Assembly (NCBI GenBank): GCA_018105865.1
Contig: CM030870.1
Location: forward strand, 2,273,501 to 2,337,500
Direction: 5' to 3'
Source of the DNA: Metaphire vulgaris
Taxonomy: Eukaryota > Annelida > Clitellata > Crassiclitellata > Megascolecidae
Length of the DNA: 64,000 bases
The notes under the pieces are model-generated. The model was not told the DNA's origin. It ran no database searches and worked only from the letters and a program-made list of their open reading frames with translations. Positions 1 to 10,100 of this stretch are shown piece after piece. The position numbers were made by a program, and so were the translations under genes. Position 1 is the stretch's first letter. Each line of letters begins with the position of its first letter.

Positions 1-1241
1 CGCCGACACCCACAGGGCCCCCTCCAAGTAGTGGTCCCCACCGCCCTCAAATCACAATTTCTAGAATACACGCACAAAGGGTTAGACGGCGGCCACTTTG
101 GGCAGACTCGCTCCAGACTACAAGCCAGAAGAAGAGGCTACTGGAAAGGTTGGAGCAAAGATGTCAAACTTTACGTTTTGTGTTGCCCCCAGTGCCAGAA
201 GAGGGGACAAAAACCCAAATATAACAGTGCACCCCTTATGCCCACCCTCACAGGCGATGTGGGAGAGCTATGGTCCATTGACATAGTAGGCAAGTGCGTC
301 AAGAGCTATAAAGGCCACCACTACATTCTTACTGCCCAAGACAATTTTTCCAAATACGCAGTGGCGGTGCCCATCAGCAGTCAAGAGGCCCCCGTTGTCG
401 CTAAGGCCTTCTTTGATAACGTCATTCTAAAATTCGGTGTCCATCCAGGGTCCACTCTGACCAGGAAGATGCTTCGATGGTGCCCTCTGAATTATGCTCT
501 CTTCTAGGCATCAGAAAGTCCCGGACTAGTCCCTTTACCCCCAAGCCAATAGCCAAATAGAACGCCTCCATGCCAGCCTCCACTCATTTCTGGCTAAAAC
601 CATTAACACCTCGCACACTGATTGGTGCGATCACCTACCCTTCTTCACCTTCGCGTATAACTCCACGTTGCACGAAACAACTAAGCACTCACCCCACTTC
701 TTAACGTATGGGAAGGAGATGAAGGCCCCCATTGATGTCGTTTTTCAGGCCCCCTGATGAGCAATGGTCCAGCCCCAGCAACTATGCCCAGGCGTTGGTG
801 GAAAGACTCGCGCATGCCCATCAGGTAGTCAGAGACACCCTGAAGAAATCTGCGGAAATTCGCATTGAAAAACATAATTTCCATGTTAAACCCCCAAACT
901 TTCAAATCGGAGATTTGGTTTATTACTTTTACCCGAGAAAACGACCTGGGTTGAACCCCAAATGGATGTCGTACTGGGATGGCCCTTTTCGCATAATTTC
1001 GCGTCAAGGGGAAATTAGCTTTCGCATAAAACATGTCTCCCGCAATTTCACCGTCCTGACCAATATACATAAGCTTAAGAAGGCAAAAGTGTGGGAACAA
1101 CCCCTAGAAACCCCGCCAATAGACGCCAATGATCTCAGTAGACCCCGTCCGTCCAAACCCATCGCACAACGCCCTCCAGCGATGTCGGAAAGAGACACAC
1201 AAAAGCGTCAGAGGAAACCCCCCTCCAGATATGGCATCTAG
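1..1241 (+). pseudogene. Ty3/Gypsy pol, integrase part (5' end outside window, frameshifted)
   Basis: This is the integrase that would insert retrotransposon cDNA into the host genome. The first frame (to 507) has a His-His-Cys-Cys zinc finger (HKGLDGGH, then CCPQC) and the first catalytic Asp in WSIDIVG. Near 445 the reading shifts frame. The second frame holds the rest of the core, with an SPFTPQANSQIERLH stretch that carries the catalytic Glu. Near 745 it shifts again, and 732-1241 encodes the GPY/F-type C-terminal domain (GDLVYY...WDGPFRI) and a basic tail. Two frame breaks and in-frame stops mean the copy is dead. Protease, RT and RNase H should lie left of the window. Domain order and the downstream LTR at 2363 support Ty3/Gypsy. 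The call is secure; the exact break points are approximate. Confidence 0.85.
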
Positions 1242-1434
1242 TTTCATCTAATCGACCAAACCTCCACTTCGCTCACCTGTCCATTAGCTTATGCGCCACC
1301 CCAAGCCCTCCCCCTGCATCACCCTTAAAAACCCGTGCACATCTCCCAGAACTCGCCCACATTAGAACAGATCTAGTTCTGATCCGACTTCTGATTGCTC
1401 ATAAGCCATCGATTGTATTCACCTGTTCTTCGAT

Positions 1435-2097
1435 ATGGCTGCTCCAGGACGTGGGTAAGCACATTTCCTTATACACATATGAATTATATGTAGGCAGTAT
1501 CTTCCCCCAATAGCTCCTTTATGTGCTGTCGATTGTAACACATAGCCTTTGTTTCATTGCAGTGTTTCGCGAGCTACGTATGCACCTCGAGCGCAGTTCG
1601 GAGGAGCGTTCGCCCAACGCTCCATCGGCGTCCGAATGGGAACCGTGGCGCCGGTGCCTCTGATGAGCTTGCGACTACCGGGTTTGCGCGCAACCACAGT
1701 CGCCTGGCGAGTGCGTTTCCCCCAACCTGAAGCTCCGACCGTCACTCAACCCCACTTCCAGGATCGATCTACCCAAACGGACGACTCTTATTCAGACCAC
1801 TTATCCCTTCGTCTGCGCGGCTTTCTGGCAGAACTGCTCCACTCAAGCGTGGATCGCCCCTTAGAGTCAGTTCTGCAAGAGGTACATTCCATGTTTCCCG
1901 AACTTCCGCGTCCTCTTCAGGAATCCATGGTCCAGGCGTTCTTCGACATTCGCCTTCAACAGCGCAGGGAGGCTGAACAAGCGAAGCAAGAAGAAGAGGC
2001 CGAATACGCCAGAATGATAAAGGAACTAGACGATTGGTTGAAGCCTGCCTCTGCAGCCTCCTCCCCCGCGCCCTCCAGTGTCAACGCCAGCGAGTGA
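1435..2097 (+). CDS. probable spliced extra 3' gene of the Gypsy element, unknown function
   Basis: This gene lies between integrase and 3' LTR. A long frame covers 1563-2097 but has no convincing start. Upstream, an ATG at 1435 opens a 20-nt exon that ends at a good donor (GG|GTAAGC, donor at 1455). A pyrimidine-rich stretch and acceptor AG at 1561-1562 precede the long exon. Removing the 108-nt intron joins GG to T in the same frame and gives 184 codons. The product has a basic, Arg/Ala-rich N-terminus, a central segment with Leu-rich helices, then a Glu/Gln/Arg-rich probable coiled coil (about residues 140-170) and a Ser/Pro tail. I see no signal peptide, membrane segment or zinc knuckle, so it does not look like an envelope protein or a typical Gag. 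Splicing is inferred from sites and frame only. I recognise no family. Confidence 0.5.
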
Positions 2098-2362
2098 GAA
2101 AAGCATTAATTTCTTCGTTGACAGCGGCAGAGGTCGCTGGTAAACTTTGAGAGACTACTGACTCTTGAAACATTGTGGCCACTTAGGCTGGCTATTTTGT
2201 TCTGTAGAATTTGTAGAGATGAACGATTTTGGAGCGTTGTAGCCATTTTTCTGGCTGGCTCCTTCTTTTTTTACATACAGTAGAACTTTACTATAGATAC
2301 ATATAATTATTTTACTTCTGCATCCGGCGCCAAGATAGTCTCTACCCCCGAATTAGAGGGAG

Positions 2363-2961
2363 TGTTACGGTTTTAGATTCCCCCTTTGCCCCGCTGCCCA
2401 TTCCCCAGCTGCTTCCCCTCCAGTTGGCCGAACGGCGGCTCCTGGCCCTGTGGAGCGCTTGCCCGTGGGCCCAGGGAGAAATGCGCCACCTAGCGGCCGG
2501 CCCCTATAAAAACCCCAAACAGACCACATTCAGGGCTTTTCGGAGGTTTCGAGAGTCTGCTGATCCTCTTCTGGGAGTCGCCTTCGTTGGGTCCTGCGCC
2601 CCTCAACGCTTTGCAGTAAGTTGCTATTTTCATTGTCCCGTTTCTCCTCCCTCCAGAGACTATCCTGAGCCCGCATTCAGCATTATCTATTCTGTAGCTC
2701 TAGTTTAGCTGCATCATTTACAATAAAATCTATTCGTGGAAGATCTTTGTTTGCTCTAGCTAGGAGTCGTGTAGTTTTCCCCATAATTATTCTTCCTTGC
2801 CCCTGTCGCTTGCCTCAACGGAAGCGCCGTACCCAGCCTTCCACTCAGCCTTATCCTAGGTGGGATTTTACATCTAGGGAGTTTGGGAACTAGCCATCCT
2901 GGTAGATCCTGGTTTCCACACTCCCATTCTACCCCCACCTTACCCTACCCGCTCTCTTAAC

Positions 2962-2962
<1 letters not shown>
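2363..2962 (+). mobile_element. 3' LTR of the Gypsy element
   Basis: A purine-rich tract (2352-2362) is followed by TGTTAC, and the segment ends TTAACA, the usual TG...CA form of an LTR (600 bp). A TATAAA box lies at 2505-2510 and an AATAAA signal at 2722-2727, in the correct order for U3-R-U5. The 5' LTR is outside the window, so the ends rest on one copy. The LTR abuts a GTA microsatellite, so the target may have been that repeat. Confidence 0.6.
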
Positions 2963-3017
<55 letters not shown>

Positions 3018-3154
3018 CAGCAGTAGTAGCAGTAGTAGCAGCAGCAGTAGTAGCAGCAGCAGTAGCAGTAGTAGTAGTAGTAGCAGTAGTAGCAGTAGTA
3101 GTAGTAGTAGTAGTAGTAGTAGCAGCAGTAGTAGTAGTAGTAGTAGTAGTAGTA
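2963..3154. repeat. imperfect GTA/GCA trinucleotide microsatellite
   Basis: About 64 triplets of GTA with scattered GCA variants start directly after the LTR. The long Leu, Thr or Val runs in the frames across it are not proteins. Confidence 0.95.
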
Positions 3155-3452
3155 TATAAACTGAATGGGCTATCCATATCAATTGGGCTACAACCAAACC
3201 CTTGTGTCAGGCAGTAGTTAATTGCAACATTATTTTATGAAAGTTAATTTTGATAGAGTTGCAGATTTATATAAAATGTATTATAGGCACTGGCGTAGTC
3301 GGGCGTTGGGATATACGAGGCGCTGTCGAGGTCGCCCCATATTCCGGCAGGGATCAGTCGAGGAATTTGCGCAAAGAGTGGAGAAATTGTTTCGGGGGTG
3401 TGGGTTGGTTGTCAACAGAATCAGATTTTTTGAGTCGGATTAAAGATATAGC

Positions 3453-3941
3453 CAGTGTTGTAAAGTATTTAAATACTTACAGTATTTAAATACTATTTAA
3501 ATACTTTGTCCAGTATTTAAGAAAGTATTTAAATACTCATCCAAAATTAAGTATTTAAATACCATAGAGTATTTAGATGTATTTAAGAAATTTAAATACT
3601 TTGGACTTATTGCAATTTTCACGTAATTATAACGTTTCTTATAGACTGTTCATTTTTACATTTTCTTTACTGATGGTTTTAGACAGTTGAACAGTTAAGT
3701 AGGTCTACATTGACATTGTTAGAAATAATTTTAACTAACATTTCTTTACACAAAAATACGGTTGTGGCGAATCGTGTCAAATACATATCAAGTATTTAAA
3801 AAAGTATTTAAAGCTTATTTGCCAGTATTTAAATACTTACCCTGGTATTTGGGTATTTAAATACTATTTAAATACTACCTGAGAACCAAGTATTTATGAA
3901 AGTATTTAAATACTTTCAGTGGAGTATTTATTACAACACTG
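3453..3941. mobile_element. hAT-type MITE
   Basis: The ends are inverted copies of CAGTGTTGTAA and are flanked by an exact 8-bp duplication, GATATAGC (3445-3452 and 3942-3949), which is diagnostic for hAT transposition. The 489-bp interior has no coding sequence. It consists mainly of many copies of a palindromic AGTATTTAAATACT motif, which look like sub-terminal transposase-binding repeats. Confidence 0.85.
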
Positions 3942-4109
3942 GATATAGCTGAGAAGGTCGAGTAGTTACTTCTTAAAAATAGCCTAAATTTGGAGATTCT
4001 GCTGACAAACGATCCCAAGACAGATGCGAAAGGATTGAAACTATTCGAGGAAATGTTATCATTTAGAGTTATATTTAAATCGGAATTGAATTGTAAAAGG
4101 ACAAGCAAA

Positions 4110-4356
4110 AAGGGTCACTAGTCACCACCACCACATTCTGACACTTGATGAGCAAAAAAGAGAAAAATGTCTCACCACAAAAATAATAACCCTTCAAACT
4201 TTGTAGAGGGACCCGTCATTGATCTTGGGGGTGGAAGGGGGGAGTCAACAGTTTCTGACATAATTATAGGAGATCACTGAAGTTTGACAGCTGTTGACAA
4301 GGGGATAGGAGTCATAAATTGGCCCAAAATTGTTGACGTCATGAAAGGACAGCCCC
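4110..4356 (-). mobile_element. half copy of a GGGGCTGTCC-ended DNA element
   Basis: The right end (GGACAGCCCC at 4347-4356) and the interior are an inverted copy of the left half of the element at 41157-41572. The other half is missing. The left limit is approximate. Confidence 0.6.
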
Positions 4357-4521
4357 TACGCTTTTTCATAGTGGATCACCAGAGATCGAGAAAAGTTGAA
4401 GTCCATGGACGCCGACGACAGGTATTATCAGAATCTGGCAAGGCAGCTGAAAACGATCTCCGAGAACACGCCACTTCACCTCCCTCGTCACCCGCACTTT
4501 TTTTTACGACGCTGTAATGCC

Positions 4522-4926
4522 GCGCTGTCCATTAATTATTGCAACAATTTTTTTGACAATTTTTGACCTCTCCCCTTGTCAACTTTCACTTACCTCCTAT
4601 AATTATGTAAAAAATGTTTGACCCCCCACTAAGACCAGTGAAGGGCCCCCTAAAAAGTTTAGAAGGTTATTATTTTTTGCAGCTATGAGACCTGTTCCGC
4701 TTTCTTTTGTTCATCAAGTGTCATAATGTGGCGGTGATGACCTTTTTTCTTGTCAGGCTTTTTTCCCTTGTAACAAATAGTATTTCATGAAATGTCCTAT
4801 TTGTTGTCATTTGTAAAAAAATGAAATTGCTGACGTCAACCTCTCTTGACCCCTACCTCTGTCAATAACTGTAAAACTTTTCAAACCAGTCCCCCTAATT
4901 TGTTGACGTAATTAATGGACAGCTCC
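4522..4926 (+). mobile_element. diverged copy of the GGGGCTGTCC-ended DNA element
   Basis: It begins GCGCTGTCCATTAATTA and ends TAATTAATGGACAGCTCC, with the same interior blocks (TCATCAAGTGTCA..., GGTGATGACC) as 41157-41572. It carries no transposase. The 4357-4521 spacer between this copy and the half copy shows nothing I recognise. Confidence 0.65.
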
Positions 4927-5019
4927 TGAACTCATTTTCGGCCCAGTTAATTTCGTTTTTCTTCCCATATACATTATTTGTTAAAATATGTATGACTATT
5001 TATTATTGCAGTTATTTAA

Positions 5020-5593
5020 ATTTATAAATTTCGATCACCGAACTTTGGATTCGGCGGTTAAGGTTTGGGCGTGTGTGCGTGACAACGATTTGTCGTCGCG
5101 GGAAACTGTATTGAGACTTCTGTTGTTGCTGTACATTAATCGGAGTAGTCAATAGTTTCATATAATCGGCGTCAATTCCTAAAAGTGCGTTCGCTGTTTC
5201 TCAGATTCTGCTCGCTTTTATTTAGACGTCTGAATCGACGACAGCTTAACTATTTTATTTGACTTCCTTCTGCAGTTATCATAATATCGCCCACATATTG
5301 TTGAAACATAAATACATGGTAACTTAACTTGTCATGTTTCGCCCTCGGCCTGAGCTCAGGGCCGCCGAGAGGGGGCAGGGGGCAAATGCACAGGGGCCCA
5401 GCGGTCTGGAGGAGGCCCGGGGCGATGATGGAGATGTATTATTAACAATAATAACACAAAAAGGAGGTCACCACGTTATGTGAAGACATTTAAACAGTTA
5501 TCTTGCAAAGTCAATGCCTTTTACAATGCTGTTGACATTTTTTCGACCCTGAGCGTTACTCGGTGTTAACTCTAAGGTGGTTAAGACTTTTTC
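5020..5593. other. no gene seen
   Basis: I see no coding sequence. A GC-rich patch at 5350-5430 (CAGGGCCGCCGAGAGG...) resembles one end of a hAT-like repeat, but I could not find its partner. Confidence 0.3.
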
Positions 5594-5657
5594 TTCTCTG
5601 CCTTGATGATTTGCTCCTTAGACAAGTGTCTAAGGAGCAAATCATCACGGCAGAGAA
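5594..5657. repeat. near-perfect hairpin, 31-nt arms
   Basis: Arms 5594-5624 and 5627-5657 are inverted copies with one mismatch and only AG between them. The two-base spacer suggests a recent fold-back copying event rather than a normal microRNA precursor. It lies about 520 bp upstream of the USP48 start codon. Confidence 0.9.
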
Positions 5658-6174
5658 TTATTATCATTATTATGCTATTTTGCAGTCTGACTGAATGATT
5701 TTTATTGTAATGCTGAATACAGGTATAATATTAAGCAGGCATAATAATAATTGAAACTCTTAAACTTGTGTTTGATCTACTCTAAGCATAAAATGACTGC
5801 AACTAATTGTGAATCAAAATAATTCCTCAAGATGAAATTCATATAGCAGACCTTCAACAACAATTCTTATTAATTCCACAAAATTATCGCTGTCATGTAT
5901 ATCAACTACCAACATAGAGAAACTCAAACAAGTACGATCAACAGATAGCTTGACCAGATTTGTTTGACGTTTCTTTATCATCTTGCAACTAACCACCTAT
6001 CTCAAAACACTTCCACACTTTCCCCTGCATTTTTAGGGCCTCTGAGCTCTGCATTTTCCTCGAAAGATCCCAGCATTAAACCGGCATGACTGGCAATTTG
6101 ATATTCCTGCATTTTCTGTGTGTTGGTATGACTTTTGAAAGTGAGTATATTTTGTTTCAGCCTCTGTTTGAATA

Positions 6175-6314
6175 ATGGCTCCCAAGCAGATTCTGGATAG
6201 GAATGCATGGCAGTGGGCCGAAAAGACTGATCCAAGTAAAATCACTTTAAAGAATATTCTGACTGCTTACCGTGTGACTTTGCCTACTTGTCCAGTTACT
6301 CAGGGCTCATGCAG
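6175..6314 (+). CDS. USP48: USP48 coding exon 1
   Basis: The ATG at 6175 opens a protein that aligns with the known family N-terminus from its first residue, so the start is secure. The exon ends TGC-AG at 6314, followed by GCTAGT. A GC donor is proposed because it alone gives the phase needed to make the Arg codon with exon 2. A strong pyrimidine tract and AG (6147-6160) 14 nt before the ATG suggests the 5' untranslated region is itself spliced. Confidence 0.85.
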
Positions 6315-7103
6315 GCTAGTAATAAAATTTTTTAATTTTCTTGAATTAAACTGTATTGGTAGTGTTTCCCAAACTGTGGATTACGACCCAAAAGTGGGTC
6401 GCAGGGCTCAGTCTAATGGGTCGCTGGTTAGCATGAAATTAGATTCAAAAGTGTCATTTCTAACCAATACCACAATGTCACTAAGTCTTGCAAACTTGCA
6501 AACTTGCAATTAGGTTTGGTTTTAAGAAATTGATATACCTGCGATCCATACAAGGCCTATATCAAAATGATTAGTGTTTTATTCTCTTTTAGTTGATTTG
6601 CAGGGTTGTCCACATTACAAAACCGCTGAAGTGGGTCGCAGTTTCAAAATGTTTGGGAAACCCTGCTATAGGACATTCGCACTGAAGCTCATTAGGCCTT
6701 ACATTGTGTTTTAAATTTGGTAATTGTATTTGACCAAATAATTTATTTTAGCTGAATTTTATTTGTATCACTAGCAGCCCAGCCTCACATTGCTGTGGGC
6801 CTCCCCTTTCCCAAATCTCCTTTCCCATACACCCCTCCAAACTCCACTTCCCACTCATACTCCCATCTCCGCTCCCGCCTCATTCCTTACCAACATAGTG
6901 TAGGATTGGCATGGCTGTACCATTCAACATTTACATACCTATACCATTCAATCTATGCCATGTAACCCTTGACATCTCCTCTCCCTTTACTTCTCATATC
7001 CCTTCCCCTCTCCCTCTCCTCTTTCCCCTCTTCTCTCTGTCTGTCTCTGTCTCTGTCTCTGTCTCTCTGTCTCTGTCTGTCTCTGTCTCTGTCTCTGTCT
7101 CTG

Positions 7104-7161
<58 letters not shown>

Positions 7162-10100
7162 TATCTTTCTTTTTCTCTGGAGATGCCTTCTGCACCTCCA
7201 AAAACCACTATTTTATTGTTTGGAAGTGTCTTCTGCACCTGCAAATGTGTGCATTTAAAGTGTTTGGAATTTGCCTTCTTCTGCGCAGTTTCTAAATTGT
7301 GCTTTTTTGCGAAAAACCTATCGCATCCACTTGCAGGTCACATGATGTTTTAATTTTCAGGTTTTCAAAAAGTATATAAGGCTAATTTTAGCAGTACATG
7401 ATGTTTGTTTCCTCTCCATACCTCTCCCTCTCCTTCTCCTTCATCTTGGAGTCCTTACCAACATAGCATAGGATTTGCAGACCTATACCATTCAACAGCT
7501 GACAATAGACTATAGCACCTAGTTAATACTCATGTGAAGCCTTTATGGCCAGAAAAAGCTGTTCGCATTTAACGTGATGTTTTCATTTTCGATTAGCTGT
7601 TTTCGATTAAACAAATCAGAGGTGGAGTAAAAGGAGTAGAAGGGTGGATGATTTGATGGCTGATTTGACTACTGTTGTGCTGCTGCGTTTAGCAGGTCAC
7701 GTGATGCGTTTATTTTCAATCGACTGTTGTTATGGATATGTGTGGAAATAGCATGATTTTAGGGTTTTCCAAATATGTTTTTAGCAATTTCAGAGCCATG
7801 CTTTACGGGTTGTGCATGTGCATATACATAACCCAGGGGTGCACAACCCGCGGCCCGCGGGCCGGATCCGGCCCACCAAAGGCTTTTATCCGGCCCTCAT
7901 GACAATTTTGAACAACACAAGAAACAGGCCCGTCACTAAAATTTATTGTAGAAAATATGGATTATGATAATTTTGCTAATGCACTACAATCCATGGACTA
8001 TTAGTATTGTTGGAGGCTCGGTGCGCGACTAATAAGAAAGACGTGATTTTAAGCTCTTTAATTCAAATCGACTAATCTTGTAGATCAACTCAACCGGAAG
8101 ACCTCTTCAATACTAATTAAGCAAGTACGTACAGTGCATCCTCCAACATATCCCTCCCCCTAATGTTGATTGTTTTTCTGGGAAGGAAACAATCACAAAA
8201 GTTACAGAAAAAATCACAGAAAATTTACAGAAAAATTGCACTATACAGGAAAAATTTACCAGTCCCTAACAGACAAATCAAACATCCTTATTCACAACAA
8301 AATCATCCTTATCAGATTGATCAACTTCAAGTAATTTCTCAGCCTGTAATCGAGTAACTACATTCACACTTTCAATCTTTAAATCAGGATCTAAATCATT
8401 TCCAATGATAAAATCAACATTCTCTGGTAAATAATCGGTAACACCGAGCAAAACAACCCCCTCACAAAATTTGCTCTTTAAATTCACCTCAATCAACAGA
8501 ATTTCTGAAACAATGCCATTAGCACAACGAATTAATCTAATATCCTTAGTATCAGTAAATTCACCTTCCTTCAACACATCTTTCTTTACCAAAACTCTGC
8601 AAACACGCACCAAACCGTCAACACTTACTACCGACCCACCAGAACAAAAATTCTTAAATTTAGGATCAACTCCCAAACTCACATTATTCACAACCAAAAA
8701 TCCTCACATCAATAAAAAAATTATACCTAGCTTAGACACAGATTATCGCATATCAACAGGCAGATTAAATTCCAAAATAATCACTTATAATCAAAAAAAT
8801 TAAATGAAACACTTTCCATCTAACATAACAGTGCGGTATGTACCAATCTATCAAACACACACCATGACTCTCAAACCACTTCAATTTAAAAAATAAATCG
8901 CTTACTTCAATGTCACAAAACACATTTGAATTCTGTGTTTTAACACTCAAATAATCAAATGACAATCCAAATGCAACACACACATCATGTGCACTAATCA
9001 AATCCTTATCTACCACTAACACATCATCAAACACAATGTCATTTGACAACTCAACATCATCATCAATAATTGGATTCTCATCAGTATCAATTACACCAAC
9101 TTCATTGTCAGAATATAAATCAGACAAATCACCGTCACATAAATTCACAATTTCCTTATCATTATCAACATCATTATCAATTAACTCAGATAATACACAA
9201 TTATCTTCCTTGCAGACTACTTCCAACTTCTCACAAACCTCAAATTCTTCAATTACAACATTCTCAAACACATTGAAATTCACTTCACAAATAACAGGTT
9301 TGATTTCGACACAAACCATCTCTTCCACATTCTTCAAAATCTCTTCCTTCACTCCAAACACAATCTCAGAACACTGAAAAATCACACATGACATATCAAC
9401 TTCTTCAAACAAATTCAATTCTGAACTGACTAACACAGGTTTCACAATCTCATAATTAATATCACACAATTTATCCACAGATAAATCATCATTAGGTTCA
9501 GACTCCAAAATTTCTGCAAATCTGATTTCATCAGAAATTACATTAGAACACAACACAGATTTATTATCCTCAATATCACACTTTCTTCTGAATCTGGACA
9601 ATTTCTTACGTTCTCTCTCCTTAATCTTCTTTCTTTCTCTGGCTTCTCCCTCTCATTTTCAACTCTCTCAATTATTTCATCATTACAGACATCCAGAATT
9701 GTACATAAGACATGTAACCTAAACCTTCTTGACCAACTCTGAACATCATCAAAATCACAGCCATGTTTTAATAATTCAGTTCTCAACTTATTATCTGACA
9801 TTTTCAACACATTGTCCCTCTCATTTTCAACTCTCTCAATTATTTCATCATTACAGACATCCAGAATTGTAGATAACACATGTAAACTAAACCTTCTCGA
9901 CCAACTCTGAACATCATCAAAATCACAGCCATGTTTTAATAATTCAGATCTCAACTTATCATCTGACATTTTCAACACATTGTCCAAAGTTATTTTAAAT
10001 CTTGGTGACATTTTTCTCATGCACAGCTTTATAATTTCCAGAACAATAATTCACACATCACAACACATTTCAACTCTACTGCAACAATACAATCACAATC

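Noticed and set aside
1435..2097. Extra Gypsy gene as an envelope gene
   Set aside because: The protein has no signal peptide, no membrane segment, no cysteine pattern and is too short.
2929..3197. Long poly-Thr and poly-Leu frames on the minus strand
   Set aside because: They are produced by the GTA microsatellite in two frames and have no other protein features.
5350..5430. Possible hAT end CAGGGCCGCCGAGAGG
   Set aside because: No inverted partner or target duplication was found.
6911..7295. Ser/Val/Leu- and Arg/Glu/Asp-rich frames
   Set aside because: All lie on the CT simple repeat 7031-7158; translation of a microsatellite.
9036..9377. Plus-strand Ser/Thr-rich frames
   Set aside because: They are shadows of the minus-strand acidic frame of the LTR element.
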